NCBI GenBank assembly: GCA_016722525.1
Contig: JADKJB010000008.1
Location: 1 to 64,000 of the forward strand
Direction of reading: 5' to 3'
DNA length: 64,000 bases
Source of the DNA: Bacteroidota bacterium
GTDB lineage: Bacteria > Bacteroidota > Bacteroidia > AKYH767-A > OLB10
Part shown: piece by piece, positions 38,915-49,503 of the stretch
Numbering within the stretch: the first letter of the stretch is position 1
How the letters are laid out: every line of letters starts with the position of its first letter
The notes under the pieces: model-generated
What the model was told of the DNA's origin: nothing
Databases searched by the model: none
Seen by the model: the letters and a program-made list of their open reading frames with translations, nothing else
Position numbers and translations under genes: made by a program

Positions 38915-41900
38915 AAAAAGTTTACGTACTCCTTGTAATCTTAATTGGTTTTACCGGTTTTCTTAAGGCTCAGCCTTATGGAAATGAATGGATCAATTTT
39001 GCTACCAATCAACAATACTCTATTCAGCAATATTTCAAAGTAAATGTTTGGCGCGATGGCGTTTATCGTATTAGTTATACTGATTTGCAGGCCGCAACTT
39101 TTCCGCTTCCCTTTAACCCTAAACAATTACAGTTGTTTTATATGGGTCAGGAACAGTATATTCATGTAGAAGGTGAAACCGATGGAGTTTTTGATCCTGC
39201 AGATTATATTGAATTTTATGGATTGAAAAATGATGGAAGGTTTGATGAAAAGATGTATGGAACCCCCGATCAGCAGTTGAACAAAAAGTTTAGTTTGATT
39301 ACCGATACCTCCTCTTATTTTCTAACTATAAATGCTAATCCTTTTGCTGTTAATAAAAGAATAGTATTAGAAACTGATGTTAATTTTTTAGGATATACCC
39401 CATTGCCTTACTTTTTAAGTGAATCATTTAAGGATTTTAAAAACGGATACGAAGCTTCTAATATTGCTACTGTTGTTCAGTCTGAATATGATGAAGGCGA
39501 AGGTTATTTCATGGATCCGATCAGTAACAGTCCTGTCACCCTTAATTTGACCACTCTAAACGTTAGTCAGGATCCGACGGCTCCATTGGCGGTGGTAAGT
39601 TCTGCTTTAATGGGAGGAAATAATACCGGTAATCAAAACTCCATTACTTTAACGGTGGGAGGTGCTACAGCTATTTCTTCTTTTTATGGTTTTCAGGTAA
39701 CACGATTTAACTTTCCTGTGCTCTCCAATTCCTCACTGACCGGAATTTCAACTGCATTTTTATTTACACCCGGTTCAGGTGTGGTAAATCGAATTCTTAC
39801 CTCTTATATTCAACTAACTTATCCACACTCTTTTAGTTTTGCAAATGAAATTGCCAATGTCCGAAACATGAATGTACCTGGTAGTTTATCACCTGGCAAA
39901 TCGTTGCTGAATTTCACTAATTTAAATATGGGTAACCCAAAACTGTATATGTTCTCCGGCGATACTTTGAAAAGGGTAACAATGGCAGGAAGTGGTTCCA
40001 GTTGGCAAGCTTTAGTACCTACTTATAACGCGGATAAATTTTGTTTTTTAACTGATAGTGTATATACGCTGTCGGCGGGACAATTAAAAATAACTCCCGT
40101 ATCAACAGATCCTTCCCGGTTTGGACAATTTATTAATTATCAATACATATCTGAAGCCGATTACCTTATTATTTCGCATAAGAATTTGTGGAGCAAAGCC
40201 ACCGACTATAAAAATTACAGGACCTTGACCGGTTACAATACATTGCTGGTGGATGTTGATGAACTTTATAATCAATTTGGATACGGCATATCGAAGCATC
40301 CCTTATCAATTCGTAACTTCTGTGAATTTACATTGGATACTTTTACTGTTAAACCTGAATACCTGCTGTTGATTGGAAAGTCAGTAAGTCCGATTCGAAC
40401 AAGAGTTGGAGCCACCTATGAGAATCCTGTTAAAGTAGATTTAAACTGGAATAAAAACCTTGTTCCTACCTACGGATATCCACCCTCTGACATGCTGATG
40501 GTTTCCGGATTTAACGACACCATACCGCGTCCTTCAATGGCTATAGGAAGAATATCAGCCAGCACAGAAGCAGATGTTCAGGCTTACCTTGATAAGGTGA
40601 TTTCTCATGAATTGCAGTTACAGCAATGTCCCGAAGAATGGATGAAAAAAATACTTCATTTTGGAGGTGGACAAAACATTTATCAGCAAGGTCAGATTAA
40701 AGGCATCCTGGAAGGCTTTGAAAGAATCGTGGAGGATACTCTTTTTGGTGGCAGTGTAGTTACATTTCTTAAAACCAGCTCCGATCCTATTCAGGTAAAC
40801 CTTTCGCAGTATTTACAAGCGCTGATCGATTCAGGTGTAACAATGATGACTTTCGTTGCTCATGCATCCGGTACTACTTTCGATATTAGCACCGATCTTC
40901 CTCAAAATTATAGAAATAAGGACCGTTATCCGCTGGTATTGGCAAACTCTTGTTTTGTAGGTGATATCCATGACCCTAATCGGAGAATAGTGGAAGACTT
41001 TGTTCTACTTCCTGAAAAAGGTTCGTTGGGGTTTGTTGCTCAACCGAGCGTAGGTTTTCTTGAGAATCTTGAACTATACACTTCAGAGTTTTACAGGCAA
41101 ATCTCGTTGCATAATTATGGCGGTAGTGTTGGCCGAACTATGCGCAATGTCATAGATTCCGTTTTTGCCAATCCTGCATCATTGTCAACGCAATATACGT
41201 ATTACATGTATAAGTCGGTGTGCACTGGTATGACCATGTCAGGAGACCCCGCGATAATTCTTAATTCATCCGAAAAACCAGATTATGAAATTGAAGATGG
41301 AAGTGTATTTTTCTCTCCTTCCGTTGTTACTTCAGAGGTTGATTCTTTTGATGTGAATGTGGTAATCAAAAATCTTGGCAGAGCACAAAGTCAGCCTTTC
41401 GTTTTGCATTTAGAACGTAAATTCCCGGATGGTTCTGTCTTTATGAAAGATACCATACTCTATTACATTGCCTATAAGGATACTATTGTTTTACGGTTGC
41501 CTGTAGATGCTATAAAAGGTGTTGGTCCTAATGAGTTTAGTGTTTATGTTGATCATTTGTCAAATATTGATGAATGCAGAGAAAATAATAATGTTCTTCT
41601 TCAGCTTATATTATTAATCCAATCATCAGATATTATTCCTGTTTATCCTGCAGAGTTTTCTATCGTGCCGGGGAATTCTATTAAATTAAAGGCTTCAACA
41701 GCCAATCCATTTGCTCCACTTAAAACCTACGTTTTTCAAATTGATACCGTAGATACTTTTAATAGTCTGTTTAAAAAATCTGCTAATGTTACCAGTCCCG
41801 GTGGAATAGTAGAATGGCAATTGCCTTTCACTTTAGATCCTGATCTTGTTTATTATTGGAGAGTGAGCCGCGATTCGCTTCCTACAGACACAGTTCATCC

Positions 41901-43979
41901 TCCCTGGAGAGAAAGTTCATTCATACACAAGCAAGGACTTACAGGCTGGTCGCAAGCACATTATTCTCAATTCAAAAAGATAAATTCACTAATGTAATTT
42001 ATAGCAATAAAGTGGATTCAACTTTTAAGTTTGTTGAAAATGCATCTACGCTATTCATTCGAAATTTCAAAAACCCTTTTTCTCCAACGCGATCACCAAC
42101 CGTAGAATTGAACCAAGTAGTAGAAGAGTATGATATGTGCGGAGGTACACCCTCTATTCATGTTGTTGTGATTGATTCAGTATCACTTGATTTATGGACG
42201 AACGAGAATCGTAACTTTGGAAATTTTAATACATTCGTTCCGGGTGTTGGTGGTACATGCCGCCAGCGTTTTGAAAAGTATTTTATTTTCAGAGATAATC
42301 CCACTCAACGTGATTTGTTGAAAACAATGCTTATTGATTCTATTCCTAGTGGTAATTTTGTAGCTCTTTATTCTATTTTTAATGTTGCTTACTCCACCTG
42401 GGATCCTGCATTGAAAAATTTGTTGTCTTCTTGGGGTAGCGATTCTATCAATTTTGTTGCCGATGGCGATCCCTATATTTTCTTTACTAAAAAAGGTGAT
42501 AACTCTCAAACACAAGAAACGCTTGGTGATAGTATCCGGAATTACATAACACTTAGTGCTACACTTGGTGGTAACTGGACTAAAGGTTTTGTGAACTCCG
42601 TTACTATTGGCCCTGCTGTTAACTGGACATCTTTCCATTGGGATCAGGATCCATTGGAATCGTTGCCGGGAGTCGACTCTGTGGCAATTGATATTATTGG
42701 AATTAAATCTAATGGTCAAGAAGTTGCTTTACCTGATTTTACAGGAATACAAATTGGCACACCTGATTTAGCAATAAATACTATTGATCCAATAACCTAC
42801 CCTAAGCTCAAGCTCCGTGCTTATTTGCAGGATGAGTTGTTATCGACTCCTCCTCAATTGAAAAGGTGGCAGATTTATTATGATGAAGTACCGGAACTAG
42901 CTCTTAACCCGGCAAAATATTTTAAATTAAACAAAGATACACTTGCTGAAGGCGAGAATGTAAGTATGGAAATGGCTATCGAGAATATCGGAAATGTAAT
43001 GGCCGATTCGGTGCTTGTCGATTTCTATATCTTTGGTAAAAACAGGGTACGTCATAATATTTCCTCTCCCCGTTACAAAACAATGAATCCGGGAGATACA
43101 ATTATTGGTTCTGTATCATTCAGTACTAACGGTTATCCTGATTTGAATTCTCTGTGGATTGAAGCAAATCCAAGATTTGATCAGCTGGAGCAATATCATT
43201 TTAATAATCTTGCTGAAATATTGTTCCGCGTAAATCGAGACATTACGAATCCAATTCTTGATGTTACTTTTGATGGAACTCATATTATCAATGGCGATAT
43301 TGTATCAGGTAAACCCGAAATTCAGATTAAACTGAAAGATGAAAACAAGTACCTTGCGCTCAATGATACCAGTGATTGGCAGATATTCCTCAAAGATCCT
43401 GATGGCATACAAACCAAACTTTCTTTCGAGCCTGTTTCATGCTCTGGCATCGGAACAAGTATGATGAAATGGTGTCCCGCAAATCTTCCTCAAAACACTT
43501 TTAGAATTGAGTTTAAACCTTCTTTACTAAAAGATGGTGTTTATGAATTGTGGGTGCAGGCTTCTGATATTTCAGGAAATATTTCAGGTGACAACAATTA
43601 TCGCATCACTTTTGAAGTCATCAATAAGGCTACAATAACTGAAGTGATCAACTATCCGAATCCGTTCTCTACTTCTACTAAGTTTGTATTTACTCTTACC
43701 GGTTCCGAAATACCTGAGTACTTCAAAATTCAAATCATGACTGTTACAGGGAAGATTATTCGCGAAATTACCAAAGATGAATTGGGACCAATACGCATTG
43801 GACGTAATATAACCGAGTTTGCCTGGAATGGAAAAGATGAATTTGGTGACCAGTTGGCTAATGGTGTATATCTCTATCGCGTGCTGACTAAACTTAATGG
43901 CGGCGCTATTGAAAAAAGAGAAACTGAGGCAGATAAATATTTTACTAAAGGTTGGGGTAAAATGTATCTGATGAGATAA
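38911..43979 (+). CDS. porU2: C25 peptidase, putative T9SS sortase PorU2 (frameshifted)
   Basis: Gingipain-family cysteine peptidase of about 1690 residues, secreted. Order: signal peptide (about 1-20), N-terminal beta domains with YRISYTDLQ, the C25 catalytic domain with His651 in FVAHASGTT and Cys681 in LANSCFVGD, a CARDB-like domain (SFDVNVVIKNLGRAQSQP, about 810-900), further beta-sandwich domains, another CARDB-like unit (ENVSMEMAIENIGNV), and a C-terminal FlgD-like/type A sorting domain (NYPNPFSTSTKF to ANGVYLYRV). PorU removes sorting domains from T9SS cargo; PorU2 is the larger relative and its exact role is less established. One frame change near 41980 lies in a run of five A (six restores QFKKDKFTNVIYSNK). 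Confidence 0.88.
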
Positions 43980-44160
43980 TACAATTGATTCGAGAGTGAT
44001 CCAATTCTGATTCATGCGGAGTACAATTTCATCGTTTGGAGTTTTTAGTTTTGAATTATTTTATTTACGCATGCTTTTGTTGCTGAGGTATTCATAAATT
44101 GAACGGTTGATGAATTAATCGGGATTGTTAATGCTATAACTCTAAACAGAAATTATATGT

Positions 44161-44168
44161 TATCTTTG
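44161..44168 (+). promoter_or_regulatory. Promoter -7 element for lnt
   Basis: TATCTTTG, a perfect TAnnTTTG box, 21 bp before the lnt ATG at 44190. The -33 region is not convincing. Confidence 0.45.
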
Positions 44169-44189
44169 CCTTGAGAAATTGGCAATGAT

Positions 44190-45803
44190 ATGAATTTTAT
44201 TTATTCCCGTTCAGGTATTTTTTCGCTCTCCTTCTTATCCGGAATCTTATTATCAATAGCCTGGCCCTCCGCTGGATTTGCTCCATTACTGTTTGTTGCT
44301 TTTATACCATTGTTGCTGTGCGAAGATGTGGTTTTTCGTAACAGGGAGAAATTCAGTAGTTGGTTTTTGTTCTTTATATCTTATTTTACATTTTTTACTT
44401 TCAACTTACTTACTACCTGGTGGGTTAAGTATGCTAGTTTTTTTGGCGCTGTTGCCGCTATTGTTTGCAATGCCCTCTTTATGGCTATTGTATTTCAGTT
44501 GTTTCATGCTACAAGAAAAAAGTGGGGGTCATTACCCGGCTATGTTTCATTAATAGTATTTTGGGTTGCCTTTGAACATTTACACATGGATTGGGATCTC
44601 TCCTGGCCCTGGCTTACATTAGGCAATGGATTTGCAGGTTGGGTAAAGTTGATTCAGTGGTATGAGTTTACGGGGGTGTTGGGCGGAACAATTTGGATAT
44701 GGACCATCAACATAATTTTATACATGGCCCTCGCCGGATTGATTTTTAAAATTAGAGAATACAATTATGCGAAAGATCTGAAGTTGGCCGCATGGATACT
44801 TTTCATACCTGTTATTTATTCTTTTGTCAGATATTATACTTACACTGAAATAGCTGATCCCGTTCAAGTTGCAGTGATACAGCCCAATATTGATCCTTAC
44901 AATGAAAAGTTTTCAGGTATGAGCTCTGCGGATCAGCTGGATAGAATTTTAAATCTTGCAGCAACTGTTACCGACTCTACAACTGATTACGTAATTGCAC
45001 CTGAAACTGCATTGCCCGATGGCATATGGGAAGAAGAAATAGAACAGCATCCGCAAATAAAAAAGTTGCAAATATTCCAGGCTACTCATCCCAATGCAAA
45101 CTGGGTAATCGGCCTCGCTTCAAATAAATATTATCCTGATAGTAATCTGAAATCTGCAACAGCCAGAAAATTTACCAATTCCGAAGGATATTACGATTCT
45201 TTCAATACTGCCATGCAGTTAAATCAGAAGGGTAATGTACAGCTTCATCACAAATCTAAACTCGTTCCCGGAGTGGAGAAAATGCCTTTCCCTGCTTTGT
45301 TTAAACATCTCGACGATTTCGCAATCGATTTGGGCGGAATTTCGGGTAGTTTAGGTATGCAGGACTTTCCATCTGTTTTTACTGAAGAGCTCACACAAAC
45401 TAAAATTGCTCCGGTTATTTGTTACGAGTCTATTTATGGCGATTATCTCACTCAATATGTGAAAGAAGGAGCGGATTTAATTTTTATTATTACTAATGAC
45501 GGATGGTGGAGTGATACCCCCGGATACCGCCAGCATCTGAAATACGCTACTCTCAGAGCAATAGAAACAAGAAGAAGCATTGCCAGGTCAGCAAATACCG
45601 GTATATCCTGTTTTATTAATCAAAGGGGTGATATTTCACAACCAACCGGTTGGTGGGTGCCCACTGCAATAAAGGCCAGCCTTAATAAAAATAAGGCGAT
45701 GACATTTTATTCCAAAACCGGAGATATTCTTGGGTCTGTTTCAATGGTAGCAGCAGTGGTTATTTTTATTTTATTTTTATTTAGAAAAAATAGAGCTGTT
45801 TGA
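44190..45803 (+). CDS. lnt: Apolipoprotein N-acyltransferase
   Basis: Inner-membrane enzyme that adds the third acyl chain to the N-terminal cysteine of lipoproteins. 537 residues: about six N-terminal helices (LSFLSGILLSIAWPSAGFAP first), then a periplasmic nitrilase-like domain from about 220, and a final helix. The catalytic triad is visible: Glu272 in APETALP, Lys in HHKSKLVPGVE, Cys411 in PVICYESIYGD. NDGWW and RSANTG-S motifs also match. Confidence 0.94.
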   Translation: MNFIYSRSGIFSLSFLSGILLSIAWPSAGFAPLLFVAFIPLLLCEDVVFRNREKFSSWFLFFISYFTFFTFNLLTTWWVKYASFFGAVAAIVCNALFMAIVFQLFHATRKKWGSLPGYVSLIVFWVAFEHLHMDWDLSWPWLTLGNGFAGWVKLIQWYEFTGVLGGTIWIWTINIILYMALAGLIFKIREYNYAKDLKLAAWILFIPVIYSFVRYYTYTEIADPVQVAVIQPNIDPYNEKFSGMSSADQLDRILNLAATVTDSTTDYVIAPETALPDGIWEEEIEQHPQIKKLQIFQATHPNANWVIGLASNKYYPDSNLKSATARKFTNSEGYYDSFNTAMQLNQKGNVQLHHKSKLVPGVEKMPFPALFKHLDDFAIDLGGISGSLGMQDFPSVFTEELTQTKIAPVICYESIYGDYLTQYVKEGADLIFIITNDGWWSDTPGYRQHLKYATLRAIETRRSIARSANTGISCFINQRGDISQPTGWWVPTAIKASLNKNKAMTFYSKTGDILGSVSMVAAVVIFILFLFRKNRAV

Positions 45804-45853
45804 ATACCATTTACTTTTCAGGGTGTTGATGCTTAATGATACATTCATTTACG

Positions 45854-45861
45854 TAATTTTG
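45854..45861 (+). promoter_or_regulatory. Promoter -7 element for lpdA
   Basis: TAATTTTG matches TAnnTTTG and ends 20 bp before the lpdA start codon. No other element was found in the 78-bp gap after lnt. Confidence 0.4.
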
Positions 45862-45881
45862 CTAACAAAGAAATTTGCTGT

Positions 45882-47288
45882 ATGAAAACATATGATGTTG
45901 TAGTGATTGGTTCAGGGCCCGGTGGATATGTAGCCGCTATCAGATGCGCTCAACTGGGAATGAAAACTGCTATAATTGAAAAGTATGCTGCTCTTGGTGG
46001 AACCTGTTTGAATGTAGGCTGTATCCCTTCTAAAGCTTTGCTCGATTCTTCTGAACATTTTTACAATGCCGGCCATGCTTTCAAAATTCATGGTATAGAT
46101 ATCACCGGCCTGAAACCTAATATGGCGCAAATGATTTCCAGAAAAAATATTGTGGTTAAGGAAAATGTTGACGGGATAATTTTTTTGATGAAGAAGAATA
46201 AAATAGATGTATATACCGGATTAGGTAGTTTTCAAAAGCCGGATTTAATTCAAGTCCTGAAAGGTGATGGAAGTGTTGAAACTATTCAATTTAAGAATAG
46301 CATTATAGCAACAGGTTCGAAACCTTCCAGATTGCGGGGCGTCGAAATTGATAAAAAACGAATTATTACTTCTACCGAAGCTTTAAATCTGGTTGATATC
46401 CCCAAGCACTTAATTATTATTGGAGGGGGTGTTATTGGATTGGAACTCGGTTCGGTTTACGCGCGGTTGGGGGCTAAAGTATCGGTAGTGGAATTTACGG
46501 ATTCTCTTATAGGAATGATGGATAAAAGTCTGGGCAAAGAACTCGAGAAAGTGCTGAGGAAAATTGGATTAGAATTTTATTTTAATCATGCAGTTAGCTC
46601 TGCCGTAAATAGCGGAAAAGAAGTAACCGTTACAGCCAAAGACTTAAAATCCGAAAAGGAAGTTTTGTTTTCCGGTGATTATTGTTTGCTGAGTGTTGGC
46701 CGAAGTCCTTTTACCAATGAACTTGGATTGGAAAATGTTGGTGTTAAAACAGATGACAAAGGTAAAGTGGTGGTGAATGAACATTTGGAAACTAACGTGA
46801 AAGGTATATACGCAATTGGCGATGTGGTACGAGGTGCCATGTTGGCTCACAAAGCTGAAGAAGAGGGTATGTTTGTTGCTGAAATAATTGCAGGACAAAA
46901 ACCGCATATCAATTATTTATTGATTCCCAATGTTGTTTATACATGGCCTGAAGTAGCTGCTGTGGGATATACTGAAGAAGAATTGAAAACAAAAGGTATT
47001 AAGTATAAAGCAGGAAACTTTCCTTTTAAGGCCAGTGGCAGAGCTCGTGCCAGCATGGATACCGATGGATTTGTTAAGGTGTATGCCGATGCAGAATCCG
47101 ATGAAATATTAGGCGTTCATATGATTGGACCGCGAGCTGCTGATATGATCGCTGAAGCTGTAGTAGCAATGGAATTTAGAGCTTCTGCTGAAGATATTGC
47201 AAGAATTAGTCATGCGCACCCAACTTACACTGAAGTGTTCAGAGAAGCCTGTTTAGCAGCATCTGCCAACAGGGCTATTCATTCATAG
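45882..47288 (+). CDS. lpdA: Dihydrolipoyl dehydrogenase
   Basis: FAD-dependent E3 subunit of the 2-oxoacid dehydrogenase complexes, reoxidising dihydrolipoamide with NAD. 468 residues, the usual length. FAD-binding VVIGSGPGGYVAAI, redox disulphide GGTCLNVGCIPSKALL (about 40-55), NAD-binding IIIGGGVIGLELGSVYARLG, second FAD motif GIYAIGDVV, and the active-site HAHPTYTE at the C terminus are all present. The E1 and E2 genes are not adjacent. Its 3' end overlaps that of the converging methyltransferase gene by 6 bp. Confidence 0.96.
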   Translation: MKTYDVVVIGSGPGGYVAAIRCAQLGMKTAIIEKYAALGGTCLNVGCIPSKALLDSSEHFYNAGHAFKIHGIDITGLKPNMAQMISRKNIVVKENVDGIIFLMKKNKIDVYTGLGSFQKPDLIQVLKGDGSVETIQFKNSIIATGSKPSRLRGVEIDKKRIITSTEALNLVDIPKHLIIIGGGVIGLELGSVYARLGAKVSVVEFTDSLIGMMDKSLGKELEKVLRKIGLEFYFNHAVSSAVNSGKEVTVTAKDLKSEKEVLFSGDYCLLSVGRSPFTNELGLENVGVKTDDKGKVVVNEHLETNVKGIYAIGDVVRGAMLAHKAEEEGMFVAEIIAGQKPHINYLLIPNVVYTWPEVAAVGYTEEELKTKGIKYKAGNFPFKASGRARASMDTDGFVKVYADAESDEILGVHMIGPRAADMIAEAVVAMEFRASAEDIARISHAHPTYTEVFREACLAASANRAIHS

Positions 47289-48035
47289 CGCCTTTTTCCC
47301 AATACAAACAACCGACAATCCAACTTTATTTAATAGTAAGGAATCCGCAATTTTAAACAAAGGTACCAGCGAATTGAATATTTTCATTTGGCTTTTTGGT
47401 ATAGTCTTGTTCTTCTGAAGCTTTCCTGAAACGAACCATCCGGGTATTCCTGCAGCATTAAAGTAAAAGGATTTTTGCAGTTGTAGCTGGTTTTGGAAAA
47501 AGAGCTTTTGGAGTGATTTTTTATCGTAACGCTTATAGTGAAAAAGTGCTTTGTCAAGGTGGTTGTACAATGTTTGAAAGGCTGGAACAAGAATGACAAG
47601 AGTGCCACCCGGCTTCAGCATTAAATTGCAATTTGCAATGGCTTCACTATCTTGTTTAATGTGTTCTACAACATTGAGTGCAAAAACCGTATCGAATGAA
47701 TTTATTAGTTTGGAATACTGTTGCCGGAACTGAGGATGAATAAGATCAAGATCAAGTATTCGTTCTTCCTTATTTAAATTCGGAAATTTTTCAGCAAGAA
47801 AAAAACGATAATTTTGACGGATATCTGAAATTACAATGTCTTGCTTATTTTGATAAAATCTTTCAGAAATATTTCCTATCCCACTACCAATTTCCAGAAT
47901 TTTTCCTTGGCAAAATGGGTTTATCGAATCATACATCCAATCATTAAAACGTGTTGCGTCCGAAATTGTTCGCAAGGTTTCAAGTCCTTCATCATCCGAC
48001 TCTTTAAACTGAAAAATAGTAATGTCTTCACTCAT
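47283..48035 (-). CDS. Class I SAM-dependent methyltransferase
   Basis: 250 residues, Rossmann-type. Motif I ILEIGSGIGNIS (about 49-60), acidic motif II near VISDIR, post-motif SFDTVFALNVVEHI and the Met/Pro motif LMLKPGGTLVILVPAFQTLY. A C-terminal hydrophobic stretch could associate with the membrane. It overlaps the GT2 gene by 4 bp (start/stop), so the pair is translationally coupled, and it may methylate a lipid-linked intermediate or glycan. The substrate is unknown. Confidence 0.85.
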   Translation of the reverse strand: MSEDITIFQFKESDDEGLETLRTISDATRFNDWMYDSINPFCQGKILEIGSGIGNISERFYQNKQDIVISDIRQNYRFFLAEKFPNLNKEERILDLDLIHPQFRQQYSKLINSFDTVFALNVVEHIKQDSEAIANCNLMLKPGGTLVILVPAFQTLYNHLDKALFHYKRYDKKSLQKLFFQNQLQLQKSFYFNAAGIPGWFVSGKLQKNKTIPKSQMKIFNSLVPLFKIADSLLLNKVGLSVVCIGKKAL

Positions 48036-48754
48036 TTAAATAAACCATACCTTACAATACAATATAATGCTCTGAAACCATCTTTCCAGTTTATTTTTTT
48101 TCCCTCTTCATAAGTCCTGCCATAATAGGAAATACCTACTTCGTAAATGCGGACTTTAGGAATTCTTGATATCTTGGCAGTTACTTCGGGTTCAAAACCA
48201 AATCGGTTTTCTTTCAAAACCATTCCCTGAATGATTTCCCTTTTAAACAACTTATAACATGTTTCCATATCAGTGAGATTCAGATTTGTTAACATGTTCG
48301 AGAGGCTGGTTAGCATTTTGTTCCCTATCGTATGCCAGAAAAATAATATTCGATGTGGCCTGCCACCAATGAATCTTGATCCAAAAACAACGTCAGCAAA
48401 ACCATCTAGAACCGGCTGAATCAATAAATTGAATTCTTCAGGGTTGTATTCCAGATCGGCATCCTGAATAACAAGATATTCTCCGGTCGCATGTTTGATG
48501 CCTGTGTGAAGTGCTGCTCCTTTTCCTTTGTTTACTTCGTGATGCAACAATCGATAATTTATGTCGGGATGGCTGGCAACATATTTCTCCAAAACTTCTT
48601 TGGTTCCATCTTTTGAACAATCATTAACCAATATAATTTCCTTTTCAATGTTGCCACTCAGTTTAACGGAATTCACTTTGTCCAAAATTCTATGAATGGT
48701 TTGGGCCTCATTGTAGCACGGAATTATGATCGATAGTTTTTTGAAATCAGTCAT
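48032..48754 (-). CDS. Glycosyltransferase family 2, dolichyl-phosphate mannose synthase-like
   Basis: 240 residues. GT-A motifs SIIIPCYNEAQTIHRIL, ILVNDCSKDGT, NKGKGAALHTG and the metal site IQDADLEYNPEE (about 95-106), then DMETCYKLFKRE and GFEPEVTAKISR. This is the polyprenyl-phosphate-sugar synthase subgroup without C-terminal membrane helices. It would make a polyprenyl-linked sugar donor on the cytoplasmic face for GT-C enzymes such as those at 51-54 kb. First gene of a two-gene operon with the methyltransferase. Confidence 0.88.
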   Translation of the reverse strand: MTDFKKLSIIIPCYNEAQTIHRILDKVNSVKLSGNIEKEIILVNDCSKDGTKEVLEKYVASHPDINYRLLHHEVNKGKGAALHTGIKHATGEYLVIQDADLEYNPEEFNLLIQPVLDGFADVVFGSRFIGGRPHRILFFWHTIGNKMLTSLSNMLTNLNLTDMETCYKLFKREIIQGMVLKENRFGFEPEVTAKISRIPKVRIYEVGISYYGRTYEEGKKINWKDGFRALYCIVRYGLFK

Positions 48755-48792
48755 TGATTATCAGCTAATTATATAATATTTAATTTTTTGTG

Positions 48793-48800
48793 CAAATATA
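48793..48800 (-). promoter_or_regulatory. Promoter -7 element for the GT2/methyltransferase pair
   Basis: The minus strand reads TATATTTG, fitting TAnnTTTG, 38 bp before the GT2 start codon. No clear -33 box. Confidence 0.4.
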
Positions 48801-49503
48801 GGGTTTTGAAGTTAATTATCGAACTCTCCGTAGTTTTCAGATGTTAACATATAGTATTCATTATCAAATAAATACTTGATTTTTAGAGTGTGAAGCATTC
48901 ACCTGTTTTCCTGATAGAATGCATTTATTTATAATTGTTTTGATTAGAACAATCCTTTCAACTATCTGGGTTTGATAGGAAGGCAGGCAGTAACAAACCA
49001 TTGAACAAGACAATCGTACAGAGTTTACACCGTTGATCCTGTTTATTTTGATCTTGGAATAGTAAATTAGCTGGAGAACTTGAATACCATAAACACGATG
49101 GGGATTTTTTGAGATTATATAGTTATCTACCAAATAGCTAAAAAGAATACCATGTTACTTTTAAGGTTCAGGTATCCCAAATTTCAGATTTTGAAAACCG
49201 AAAGAGATTCATTTTTCATTTTCTATCTTTGCTACTTTGTCTGTTAAAATAGCAAGAATAGTTTTTTTCATGAACAAAATGAAAAAGGCAATTATGCCAA
49301 TTACAATTGTGGAATTCATCCGTCTGCAATTAGTTTGGGAGTTCAGATAGGAGGAGTTTACATTTTGATTGAGGAATTTAGCAAAGGAGAAGGCAAAATG
49401 AAGTTGTATTTATAGGATAAAAATTTTTAGAATTTATGATTGCTGAGATGATCTTTGATTTCAGATAGTTCAAAAGGTTCGTAATAATTTGAAATATTTA
49501 TTT
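48801..49503. other. Long intergenic region, no sure gene
   Basis: About 700 bp between divergent genes. A plus-strand TATCTTTG (49224-49231) could be a -7 box for the GH5 gene, but it is about 270 bp away. Between 49300 and 49415 there is a short plausible reading (NCGIHPSAISLGVQIGG, then VYILIEEFSKGEGKMKLYL, stop) without a start codon in frame, maybe the tail of a lost gene. No RNA gene was recognised. Confidence 0.4.

Noticed and set aside
41940..42000. Programmed frameshift in the PorU2 gene
   Set aside because: The site is a plain A5 run with no slippery heptamer plus downstream structure that I could see, and the same kind of break occurs in many unrelated genes here.
48864..49133. 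89-codon minus-strand open frame in the long intergenic region
   Set aside because: Composition is not protein-like, it has no signal, domain or neighbour support, and the region is AT-rich non-coding in appearance.
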